DNA of 64,000 bases from assembly GCF_019399895.1 (NCBI RefSeq), contig NC_091864.1:5558001-5622000 (forward strand), read 5' to 3'. Each line of letters opens with the position of its first letter. Position 1 is the first letter of the stretch. Shown here one piece after another: positions 1 through 10,961 of the stretch. The stretch is from Cardiocondyla obscurior. Lineage: Eukaryota > Arthropoda > Insecta > Hymenoptera > Formicidae. The notes under the pieces were generated by a model. The model was given only the letters and a program-made list of their open reading frames with translations. It did not search any database and had not been told where the DNA came from. A program made the translations under genes and the position numbers.

Positions 1-104
1 AGTGGAGAATATACCTAGCGCGCGGCACGTAGGCTCACGCTCGCTCTCACCCCGTCTCCCCCGCCTCCCCCTGCCTTCTCGCGGCTATCTATTCGTTACA
101 CTTG

Positions 105-237
105 TTTGATTTAATTGTAATATTTAATTAGTATGTCCAGACAAAGACCGTACTTTCACCAGATCGTCCTCGATCTCGAAGATCGCGAAGACCGTCTTTG
201 CTTGGACATATTAATTAAATATTAAAATTAAATTAAA
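105..237 (+). repeat. Long imperfect inverted repeat (44-bp arms)
   Basis: Arms at 105-148 and 194-237 match at 39 of 44 positions around a 45-nt loop. The loop holds its own 6-bp hairpin (171-176 with 180-185). In a + strand RNA, three of the five differences are G:U pairs and only two are mismatches. It could be a foldback transposon remnant or an expressed structured RNA. I recognise no known microRNA in it. Confidence 0.75.
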
Positions 238-260
238 CCTCAGAATCGCCGACTTGACAG

Positions 261-321
261 CCGACGTTGACTCTCGCTTGGCGTGAAGCAAGCCAAGCGA
301 GAGAGAACTAATCAGCGTCGG
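261..321 (+). repeat. Bulged inverted repeat (12 + 10 bp stem)
   Basis: CTCTCGCTTGGC (271-282) pairs perfectly with 292-303 across a 9-nt loop. A further 10 positions (261-270 with 312-321, one G:T) extend the stem below an 8-nt one-sided bulge (304-311). It starts 24 bases after the hairpin at 105-237. Confidence 0.7.
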
Positions 322-2181
322 TTTTAAGTGGCAACAATTAAAAAATTAATTTATGCGTCACCCACCAATTTTTTAAGATAGGATATTAACTTATTAATGC
401 TAATTTCACACCTTTCTCTCCGACTTTAATTACACGTGCAACGTTACTCCGCTTACCCCTACGTTTTAATATATGTTGTGTTCTTCTCGTGTTACTCAAT
501 GGATTGCAGGTGTCGCCTTGACACTCGAAAGCCTTCCGTGTAATCGCGTTGCTCCCGGGAGCGAGCGGTATGTAAATTCCTAGCTAATTTCCTCACCCGT
601 CTACGCGACACGCTCATTTCTTACGGCACGTGGGCTTGTAATTATCAAGCAGGATATTTGATTTCCTTTGCGCGAAGGCAAAGACACGTTCTCGTGTCCA
701 TTTCCCAGCGTCTTCTCGAAATGCTCCGTGGCGCTCGCGCATACTGATGCATCTTGGAACACTGCAGCCTCGAACTTTGACGTTTCCGGAATGCAATTAA
801 AAATACGTCTGTTTGCTTCGCGAGTGCGTCTAGCACGCAAATTGCACATAATTTAATTGTGTTTGGCTGGATAACAGTTGCGTATTAAATTTTGAAATAA
901 TTAGTCAATCGTGTTTGATTCTTTTCTTTTTTTTTTTCTTTTTCTTTAATTTTGATGCAACTGGTCAATTTTTTTACAGCTCAGTGGTTATACTTATCGC
1001 AGATTTAGTCTCGCAACGTTGTATTATAGTACGCGTTCGAGCACGAAGACTCGCTGACAGTTTGACATCGCGACGTACTTTGAGGCAAGTCGAGTGTAAT
1101 TGGCACATCGAGCGAGATCGTTCGTCAGTCGTGCATAAATAATGAACGCGTGTACATAACAATAGAACGTCCCGTGCGGCTCGTATTTCGCGAGAGTTAC
1201 GTTTGCACACGGGCGCGAACCAAAAACCGTCCGTTTCTGGCAAAAGTCACAAAGAGACGTCGGGCTGGCCGGGATATTATATCGCGATATCATAACGCGC
1301 AGCAACCCAGGGGTAGAGGGAAGGGAGCGGCGGGCCAACGTGCGAGATGACTGTATGCATATACACGTTTCTCGGATTTAATTTTGCGCTTCCATTCTGG
1401 CCGAAAATACGTGTACGTATAGGCATTCATTTCACGTGTGCGTGCGGGAAAAACGGCGCGTATATATACGTGCAGCGAATTGCGCCGGAAAGCGAGAGAC
1501 CGGTCAGCCGAGCGAGCGCAATAGGCGTTATTTCCGGCCGTTGTTTTTTCGTGCTCGCTGCCGAACACGGCCGACAAGAAAAAAAAAAAGGGAAAAAAAA
1601 TAGAGGTATGTGCGCGATAGATTATAATCCAAGGATCACGCGGCGGGACGTGACATATTGCTACCGGCGGAATAAATATTTTGGTTATCAGTCGGCACGG
1701 AAATCGTCTCTCGTGCGACCCGGCGACGCATGTCGTATTCGCGTATTACCGATTTCTTTATCAATCCACTTGCGATTCAATTGAGTGGTCAACACAACCA
1801 TGCATAATGCACTAACGCGTGGCCAACAATTATTTTTTTCCTTGAAATTGTTGCAAAAACCGCTCGATTGGATAACGAAAGTTAGCCTACGCGTATTAAT
1901 ATGTGATAACATTTTTTTTTTTTTTGCAGAGTATAAAATATTTTATAAACTCGGAGTCGTTTTATTGATAATATCTTATGCGCGGTATCGCGATAATGAT
2001 ATCGGAAAATAAGAAAAATCGATCTTTGTTATGCGGTGCGACAGCAGGTTATTAATTATCATAAAATTCGGACGAGCTCGTTAATGCATCTTAATTCCTT
2101 CGTTGGTGTTGCACGTTTTAATATAAAAACTTACGCTTAAATAATTGTATCGAAAAGAGAGGAAACTATTTTTGCTTTATG

Positions 2182-2207
2182 TTTTTTTTTTTTTTTTTTT
2201 TTTTTTT
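2182..2207 (+). repeat. Poly(T), 26 bases
   Basis: An uninterrupted T run in the upstream flank. It could be the tail of an antisense retroposed sequence, but no retroelement body is recognised next to it. Confidence 0.95.
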
Positions 2208-2461
2208 GCGAAAGACGTGATGAATTTAGCGCGTGCCCTATCTTCGAGAAATATGTCTCGCTTGGGAGATTTCTATATGTACGAAACACTCTCCTGGGAA
2301 AGTCCTGTTTTCGCAGTGCTTTGTTTCACGCCGAAACTAAAAAGGAGCGCACCAATCATGCCGCAAGAAACTTCGGCGTGCGACACTCGTAGATCAGTAT
2401 CGTTTTTCTCTGCCCAACATGCGATAAAACATTTATAAACGAGATTACCCGTTTGTTTTAA

Positions 2462-2524
2462 ATTTAGGTTATCCGTGGTTTCTTTGTTTTTACTTTTTAT
2501 TTTTTTTCTATTTAGGTTATCCGT
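2462..2524 (+). repeat. 15-bp direct repeat
   Basis: ATTTAGGTTATCCGT occurs at 2462-2476 and again at 2510-2524, separated by T-rich DNA. It may be a local duplication. Confidence 0.7.
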
Positions 2525-4054
2525 TTTCTATATTCGATATTATTTATCATATTTATGTGGCGTAATTTAACTTTGTTCGCATACCAACGTGTAGATCGAT
2601 TTCTCGCTTCGCATTAATATTCAAAAATATTCGAAAACTTTTCTTTGTCGGGTGTCCCTTTTTATTAATTACTGATGCTAGTCTCATTTTTAATTATAAA
2701 ACGACAGAATTGAAAGAAGCGGCTGAAGCGGATTCCGTGGAATGCACTTTGTAAAATAAACCTCATCAAGTTGCACTCGGGTACTTATAAATACATTCGT
2801 CGCGGGCCGGTGTGCGTGCGTGCATGTGTGTAGAATATTCTATGTGGCCCGAATGAAATTGGATCCGGGGGTTCGCCCGGAGAACGAAGAGAAGGCAGCT
2901 TCGCCAAGACTCTTCGGCAGGGGCGAGGAAGAAAGATGGTTTCGTTCGAACGAATAATCAGGAGGAACCTCCGGTAATCATTTTGTGCCAATCGAGTAGT
3001 TTCCTCGTGCAATCTCGGCCCCGGTGCACCTACGTGGCTTCGCCCTCTAAATCTGCGCACGTGATGCATCCGACTAACGACCCTCCCGGGGAGCCAAAAC
3101 GTGTCTCTCGAATTAAGCACCCGGCATCGGGTAAATCGAGAAGGAGCTCCGTAAGGAATTATTTCTGCGCGATAAACGAATCGACTACGCGCGGAGGCGG
3201 AATTCGCGTGAAAAAGCTCGGCTCTTCGACGCGTAAAGCGGAAAAATATTATGAGATTGAACGCGCTTGAAAGAGTTTGTTGCGCTGGCGTTGTCATATA
3301 TCTAAATAAGAACGAAGTAACTACAGCTATAAATTTTATTTACTGTCGTTGTTTAGCAAGACAAACAACTTTGAGGTTGACTAAAGAATGTCGGATAAGT
3401 AGCTGGAATACGTTTTATGACGTTACGTATGTGGAAGGCTTTGAAAGATGCTATCTTATGCTTTATTTATAGCGTCATTTTCCCGCATCTTATGTGTTAA
3501 GACTTTTATACTACCTAAATTGTTTATCATATAATCAAATAGCACAAATTAAAAAAAAAAAAAAAGAATTATAGACGTTTATAAATGCATTTATTTTAAT
3601 CGTTTTCAGTAGGTACATACGTCATGTAGATTTGAAATTATTAATATACTGAATAATATGGTATTGAAAAAATAATTCTTTATTTCACCTCTCTGGTGTA
3701 AGAATACGTAACAGTTTTCATTTTCACGCGTAGTGTTCAGGCATTCGTATTGCCATCAAGTTTCATTTCGATGAAACTATCCCATCATTACACGTCACTG
3801 AATCAAAGAACGGAGGATCTCTCGATCTCGAGAGGAGAACGGGGGGGGGGATAGAAAACCGGGGAAGGTATTGCCAAAGTTCGACAAGCCATCCCCGTCC
3901 ACCCATTAGCGTGTCAGTCATTCCGGCCGTGTAATTAAATTCCGTGCTCCAATGTCGCCGCGCGGGTTTCCGCTTTTCGCGAACAAGTCTTTTTTGAAGC
4001 TGCGGCATCCATTTCCTTTTTCTCTTTCTCCCTTTTTATGTATCTTTGCCTTTT

Positions 4055-4056
<2 letters not shown>

Positions 4057-4088
<32 letters not shown>
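4057..4088 (+). repeat. (TC)n tract
   Basis: A TC run with one CTTT interruption at about 4076-4080. It accounts for the low-complexity open frames on both strands here. Confidence 0.95.
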
Positions 4089-4089
<1 letters not shown>

Positions 4090-6111
4090 TTTTCTCTGCT
4101 TGATTCCTCGAAATCAGCTCGGCGTTTTCTGTGGACGGTATCAATATTTTTCCTGTAGAAAAATGTCGGGTCAGCTCTCAGGGGATGCGGGGAGGTGGAA
4201 CGCCGAGTTGCGCGTAGGGTGATATTCTTCCGGAGGGTCTCCTTGATGTCGATTCTATCCATTTTCACGTTTTCCCCGCATTTCTTACCGCTCCGCAGTC
4301 TCATTTTCAATTTATCCCCGACGCCTTTTATCGCATTTTTCGTCTCTCCCACCCGGTGCCATAGAGTCCGGCGAATGGACTCGCGCGAATATAACAGAAA
4401 GTTTGTATCGCCGCGGGGCCGTTCGTTTAGGACGAGAGGTCGAGGGAAGAGGCTGATTAATGGACTTCTCGCTGAAGGTGGATATGTAGCCGGCGAGGAA
4501 AAAATTAGCCGGGAGGTGACCAACGACACCAGAGAAAACTGCACTATTGTTTTATGTACTATGACGGGATTAATTGAAGTTGTTAGGCACCGCATTTAGT
4601 TGGTGTCGCCTAATTGTCCTTCAACAATCGTCTCTTTATGCATTATTAATTTGCGCGACTATCGTTATCAATACTTATTTTTATTATCTTGAAATAATGC
4701 GTACGCAAGAAAGATTTAGAGAATTATACTTTTTGATTAAATTTTTATTTACTACAATTAAATTAATAATTTGCTGTTTTATATGTTCATTTCTCAGATA
4801 TTTCTTTTCTACGATTGTTACAGAGCGATATCATGGGATTGTTCAGCGCCGCGCGAGAAGGATCGTCGACGCGAAGAAATAAACTCCGAAAATTGTTTCG
4901 CGTAAGAAACACTGCGCCTGTACATCGTTCCTAATTGACAGATAGAGGAAGGTGCCCAGCGACGGGGGGTAACTAGAAGCGGGAATGAGAAGAAGGTCGG
5001 GCGGAAGACACGAAGCAGCGTTCGAAATTTACGAGTGAGTTGGTTTGCTTGCACATTGCGGGGTTCAAGATGGTGTCTAGGGGCGGTCGTGCGCCGTAAC
5101 AAATGGTGCAGCCGTGAACCCGCTCGCCGTGCAACGACACCGGAAACAGGCGGCAGCTATCCGGCAAGCTGAACGAACGAACGAACAGGGAGATCCGCAA
5201 GAATCTGCGAGGACACGGATGTGAAGCTTGCCCCGGCCGTTTCTCGCGTGGCGTATTGTTCCGCGGCACGAAAGCCGAACTGCGGGTGCCGCGTTCATTT
5301 GAAACAAAGTTGCACGGAAAGACGAGACGACTCTGTGAAATGCCGGCAATGGTACGACGAGCGTTACGCGACGATCGTCCCGCGAGAGAACGTCTCGCGA
5401 CCTTCTAACACGCTCGTTCGCAGCTCCAGAAATGACGCGGTGGTGTCGCGCGTCTCGACATTGAAATTCCGGTAACCATGGTCGATCCGTAGTAACCTGG
5501 CCAGATGGGTTAAGAAATCACGAGACACGCGGTTCACAGCACGGTTTTGGGCTGACTTGCGAAATGCCGATCGCGCCGCGAAAGTGCAACAAGTGTCCAG
5601 ATCTTTAATGCCGAGATATCATCGATGTTATTCGACAGACAGACAGGGGGATTTGATCCGGGACCGATCGGGTTCGCGACCGCTTCGATCGAGAGCCTCG
5701 AGCAGGGGAACCGCCGTTGTTAAGTTGTGCGTGCGCGACGCCGGCAGGATTAAGCGCGTCTAATGAACTTTGAATCCGTTTCGCTCATCGCGGATCGTCT
5801 CGAAATTTCTTCGTCAAAATCTCCTTTGGCGGTCTAAGTAGATTTACTACCGCTGGGGGGAGGGGGGGGGTAGAAAACGTTCGACCAGCGCATCAAGAGT
5901 AAAGAGGTCTGACGCTGTTCGTTAACCTCGTCAAAGAGTACCTTCGTCGTGAGATCAGTGGACGTCGAGCAGTCTCGAGCTGGGATTTTAACTTAATTTT
6001 AACCGTCGGTTTCCCACGAATTCGAGGATTCGCGTCTACCGATATCGTCTCCGTCAAGACGATAGGTGGAAGAAAGGAGACATTAATCGTTTATACGACA
6101 CGTCGCTCACA

Positions 6112-6288
6112 ATGAGAAAAAAACTAGCGTCGTCGATATGCGTGTCGATGTTTGTTGAAACGTTTCGCTGTTGCACGCTCGACGAAGGATTCCAGACGCG
6201 AATCCATGGCGACGAAAGTGCTATATGCTGCGCAGACGAAAGGAACGTTTACTACGGATCGTCGACAGTTCTTGGAGCTGCCACCTGA
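6112..6288 (+). other. Upstream ORF 1 in the sfl leader (58 codons)
   Basis: ATG at 6112 with A at -3, stop TGA at 6286-6288. The predicted peptide matches no family known to me. If the leader starts near 5.93-5.96 kb this is the first ATG met by scanning ribosomes, so it could lower sfl translation. Its role is inference. Confidence 0.25.
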
Positions 6289-6400
6289 TTTCTCGCTGGC
6301 AGTTCCGTTGGCTAACGTAGCAGTGTCGCTTACACACGGCAGGCAAACACGTCCTGCGAGACACGCTCGAGGACAGAAACTCCGCGATAATCCACGCTGA
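6206..6400 (+). other. Upstream ORF 2 in the sfl leader (64 codons, in the sfl frame)
   Basis: ATG at 6206 (CC at -2/-1, G at +4), stop TGA at 6398-6400. It lies in the same frame as the sfl start at 6440 and overlaps upstream ORF 1. The stop shows that sfl cannot be extended upstream in this exon. No recognisable peptide. Confidence 0.25.
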
Positions 6401-6439
6401 GGTGTTGTCGCATCCGCAGAGACGTCGTCGAATGAGACG

Positions 6440-6615
6440 ATGGTGACGAGGATAACGATAAACGAAGCTGGCGTTCCTCTACTAGGCGCCGTCAGCCCGC
6501 GCTATGTCGTCAAGCAGGCGACGGTGAAACGATGCGTCCTGGTGCTGCTGCTCGTCTCCATCATCAGTATATTATACTACACTCACTACATTATCAGCAG
6601 TGGACCGCTGTCCAG
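6440..6615 (+). CDS. sfl: sfl coding exon 1: start codon, cytosolic tail and signal anchor
   Basis: Encodes residues 1-58 and two bases of codon 59. The start is the ATG at 6440, with A at -3 and G at +4. The frame is closed upstream by TGA at 6398-6400, so no longer N-terminus is possible within this exon. Lys and Arg near residues 25-31 precede a hydrophobic run (about 32-47) and an aromatic end (YYTHY). This fits a type II signal anchor with the tail in the cytosol. The donor GTAAGT at 6616 is consensus. This part of NDSTs is poorly conserved, so the assignment rests on topology and on the phase match to exon 2. A different first exon elsewhere is possible. Confidence 0.8.
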
Positions 6616-9600
6616 GTAAGTCCGAGCAAACCGCACTATTATTTTGAATGCAATCGTCGATCGGCATTAACAATTAACGTTTAGGAAGTAATCAATTATC
6701 TTCTTTCCGAATCTCGAAATTAAATCATCTTCGTGGCCGATAAGATATAATCTCGCTAACTCTCTGCCACTTGTTTCGTTTTAAAGGTGTAATTAGAAAT
6801 TTAAATCGTCTCAGGTACCTTGAAAACAAGCTCTTCAATTCTGAATCGGGAAAAGCTATTATTTGCCCGAGAACATTTGCAGCATTTGCGTAAACAGAAT
6901 AATGCTTAATTAGCGGGAGATTTTTATGCGCGGCATCTGCCGCTGATGAGACTTTCGCGAACTCTTTTTGCACAATAATCCGACGTGTTTATGGAAAAAC
7001 GCTCGTGCAGCTTCTTCAAATTGTTGACTGCCGTGGTCAAAAACGATGATAAGAATGCAAAACGACGAGCGTTGCCTTTGCGTATCGCCGTGCAGTAATA
7101 TTACGTAAACTGTACAACACGTGTAGCGTCTGTTATTTATAATAGCCGCAATAATAGCATGCAAATGCAACGAGAAAATATACGTCGCTAAAGACCGCGG
7201 AGGCGAGCTTTAAAATAGAGAGAGGGAGATTAGTAATTGAATGGCAAGAGACGAGTCGTTTGACGATAGATGAAATAGAATGGCGACACTTTTAATTACT
7301 TTGTATGCAATCAAGCGGCAAAGCAGACCAATTAAAAGCTGCGAGCTGGCTAGCCGTCACGCTCGGCCAGTTCGTAACTTTGAAATTGCGTGGTCGCGTG
7401 CTACGCTGCTGATGGAAGATTCTTCAGCAAAAATTTCGCGCGTCATAGACAATTTCATTGACGTCTTTTTTTTTTTTTTTTTAAGCGGTAGCTACGTATA
7501 AAAAAAGTAGTATTGTTATAAACAAACAGCAATTATTTGTAGTGAATATTATATTATAAATATTGATAATTACGAGATCAATAATCTTCACTGATACCAG
7601 TGACCAGAACTCTATTTGTAGCAGAAATTGGTAATTTTTTTATTTTCTCATTAAAAAGGTGAAATGTTACGTGACAACGCGATCGGAATAATTAAGGTAA
7701 TAATGTAGACAGATCTCGATAATCAATGATAAAACGTCTACGAGCTTATGATTTTAATAATAGTCGAGATAAACGCCAGTCGCTTTTATCTGTAATCGCG
7801 AGAAAAGCTTCGAGAACGCGACGGATAGTAGACAAGGGGAAAAAGGGGCGCATAGGTATACATAATTTTTCTCGTGGCTTCGCGCGAAAAGTAATGAACG
7901 CGCGCCGGAATTCCGCGGAAAGCAGTTTTTATTGATGGAAAAATATCGGCAGTATCAAGGCGCGTTGATCTCACTTCGCGGTAACGTATTTCCATGTTTT
8001 GCGGTAATAAAATATTTTTGTCACGCAGCCGGCACACCGTCCATTACACGTAAATACATACGCCGCCGCCGTTATCGAGAGGATCGCGTACAGGGAAATT
8101 ATACTAATTACTTGCGATAATCGAAGAATAGGAGACGCACGAAATTATCATCGGCGATGTTGCGGGATGTTTCATATCTTTAATTATACACCGCGCAGCT
8201 GAGTCTGAAACGCCGCATTAATCACTATTAATTACAGCCTCGCCGGCTTTTTTTTCCGCGGCAATAAAATCTTCCTCGGCCCCTTTTAATTTTTATCGTT
8301 CAGCGACGCGAAACGTTCAAAAATATTTTTCAAAATCGCACGGAACGTATCTTTGATCGCTCGCTCGGCAAACGAGCAGTGCGCAAACGAGGGGAAATAG
8401 TCGTGAATTTTAGCGGGCACAGATCTCTCCTACGTCGCGTTGATAAGCTATCTGAGAATTCGTATGTGAGGAAGCTCAAGCGATCTGCGCAAAAGACGAA
8501 ATAGTTTGTGAACTCAGCGAATTGGCAGGTACCTTCGGTCTTAGAAACGATCCTATTTAAATGTACGAGCGCAAGTACATCTGCGCGCGCGGGGGCGTAC
8601 ATATGTATGTATAAAAGTTATACATGTTTTCCGCGATATAACTGGCCCGATTCCAGTTTTCTTCAGTATATATCAGAGCTTAGTAAGATTGCCTGGCTGC
8701 GATGCTCGTCAGGGAGAGAAGTAAATTCACAGTTAATTAGAGAGAAGACGAGCAGCCACTCGCGATTCAAGACGCTCGCTCCGGCTCTTCGATTCCATTC
8801 AACCCCCGGAGCCACAATAGCGGGACGACACGCAAGTACGGAAACTCCCCGTGTATGCGTTAAAAAATATAATAACGATCTCGCGGAGCGGCGTGCTTTC
8901 AAAATATAGTGCCCTGAAACGAGACGTGTGTCGCGTGAGCGGCGGCGCTCGCCGGTATTTCCAAAGGTGCGGAAATTATATTGCCGCCGATGTTTTAGCT
9001 ATTACGTACACGCGAAGCTTCGCATTTTTCTCGCACGGGAATCGAAGTAATTAAAGTATAATTTCCCGGCCACGCGCTACGCGACCGGTCTCGTTGAGTG
9101 AGAGCTTAACAAGTTTTCTTCGGCGCGTAGCAGGCGTGATTGTTCCAAGAATCGATCTCCTCTCCGAAATATCGCCTGTTGACGGGGGAAGGGGGGGGGG
9201 AAAGTTTGGAATACATTTTTCGCGTGGCGCGGACCGGAGTCATGAGAATTTAAACCACTCTTTTACGAGCGGCAAAAACTCTTTTCCCAACGACAGATCG
9301 TAATTCACTTAGCCGTGATACTAACGGGCGTATCTGCTGTCATAAAATATTTTGTATAATCTAGCGCGGCGTGCTTCATATTGGAGACCGTGGAGTCAAG
9401 ATATACGACTCGTAGCTGCGCTGCCGTGCGCATAGATCGAGAGAGAAGAGAGGCTGCTGGCGCATAAATCCTCGCGCTATCGAAAGCCGCTTGATAATGC
9501 CGTGATCTTGCGCGGATCAATCTTAGTAGATAAGCGGCGACACCGTAGAACTCTGTAGTCGATCGCGGGACGCGAGTATCCGCTCCTGTCGTCAATCATC

Positions 9601-10874
9601 GAGTTTAATACACTCCGATACGAACGTGACGTGTAATATCACATCCACACCGTGGCGCGCGGCCCTTTACGACCATCCATATAATCCAGGCCGAGCAATC
9701 CTATTGGCAAACACGCGAGATGATATCTTGGAAACAGTATTGCGAGACATTGCATCTCTGTATTTATAATTGCATTGTCAATTTAGATAAGGCAAGACGG
9801 ACTACGCGCGATTTATCCAAGTCCGATACGAAGCTCCGGATCCGGGATTGATCATTCAATCGAGCCCGACCCCGTGCCTCGTTCGTCCGCGTTCGATGCG
9901 AAACGAGATTGTTTTATTATCCGAATTTATCTTCCGTTTCAAGTGAGTTTTAGGAAGACCGTAGTTAAATTGGAGTTGCTATTGAATGGGTTGATTGTGA
10001 TTGAATTGCATTTGTATTTCACGGTGTATCACGGTGAAAGTGTTATAGCGCAGGCTCCTCGGGCGACGAATATTTTTAACACCCGTGTCCCCGGTCGTCC
10101 TGCAAAGGCGCGTTATCGCGGCGGTGGTAACAAATTAGCGGGATTCACGAACGTTCCACGGTAATTTTAGATCGCCTAGGATTCTGCTTCGTCGCGATAG
10201 TGTCAGCTGTCGCAGCGTCCGCAGCTACGCGTCGTCCCTTTTTGCGCTCGCGTGCGCTATCGCGCGATAAATCGTTGTTTTACATTTTGGACAGTGACGC
10301 GTAAACGCTATTTAGTGTGGGACGCCGGGGTACAAAGGCAGCGGCGGGAAATTTATCGTTAACGGTGCCGCGGCACATTTTTGTGAGGGGTTTTTTTTTT
10401 TTTTTTCCAGCGCCGCAAGTCTTCCCCGTGAGAGCCGCGAAATAATATCTCACTTCCGTCGGTCGCACCGCCGACAAAAAGTACATTCATCTCCGTTGAA
10501 TAATTCTTTCGCCATTAATCTAAGAAATCGCGATTACGCTGTCGTCACGTTGTTCGCGATGTACACACGCGTCAACAGCGGACGGAGGAAATTGCGCGCG
10601 AAGCCCGATGGTGCCAGGAAAAAGCGTCTTTCCCCGTTTAAATGCGTGCACGCGTGCTGAGAAAACGGCGGAAACGCATTCGTGCGAGATACAAAATACC
10701 AACTTTTCTCTTTTTCTTTCGCTCTCCCTGTAAAGCGAGAAGCAATCGCTTGATCTGTTTCACGGCCCAAACGTACTGTGCAACGTTAGTGAAGAAAGAG
10801 AGGCGCATCCCCTGTCGTGGGACGTGAAATGCGACCGGATGTTTGTCGCACGCCCAATCAGCGTCAATTCAAGC

Positions 10875-10961
<87 letters not shown>

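Larger units (their letters stand above)
1..5932. other. Upstream flanking DNA, no gene supported
   Basis: The only structured elements I see are the hairpins at 105-321, a 15-bp direct repeat at 2462/2510, T and CT tracts, and G runs near 3841 and 5857. Open frames on both strands, including one of 225 codons on the minus strand at 3918-4595, are low-complexity and match nothing known to me. Non-coding 5' exons of sfl could lie here unseen. Confidence 0.6.
5933..6439 (+). promoter_or_regulatory. sfl: Candidate core promoter and 5' leader of sfl
   Basis: A GGACGT box at 5960-5965 fits the insect downstream promoter element. If the TCA at 5931-5933 is an initiator with +1 at 5933, the box sits exactly at +28 to +33. 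A better initiator word, TCAGT, lies at 5955-5959 but has no DPE at the right spacing. There is no TATA box here. The leader carries two ATG-started upstream frames: 6112-6288, and 6206-6400 (in the sfl frame, stopping 39 bases before its ATG). Transcription could instead start in a remote non-coding exon. This rests only on short motifs. Confidence 0.25.

Noticed and set aside
1911..1929. T-rich tract plus GCAG, a strong acceptor-like site, followed by a TATAAAA word
   Set aside because: No downstream exon in a plausible frame, and no link to sfl; A+T-rich DNA produces such strings often.
3918..4595. 225-codon open frame on the minus strand
   Set aside because: It crosses the (TC)n tract, its core is Glu/Arg/Lys low-complexity, and no domain or splice structure is visible.
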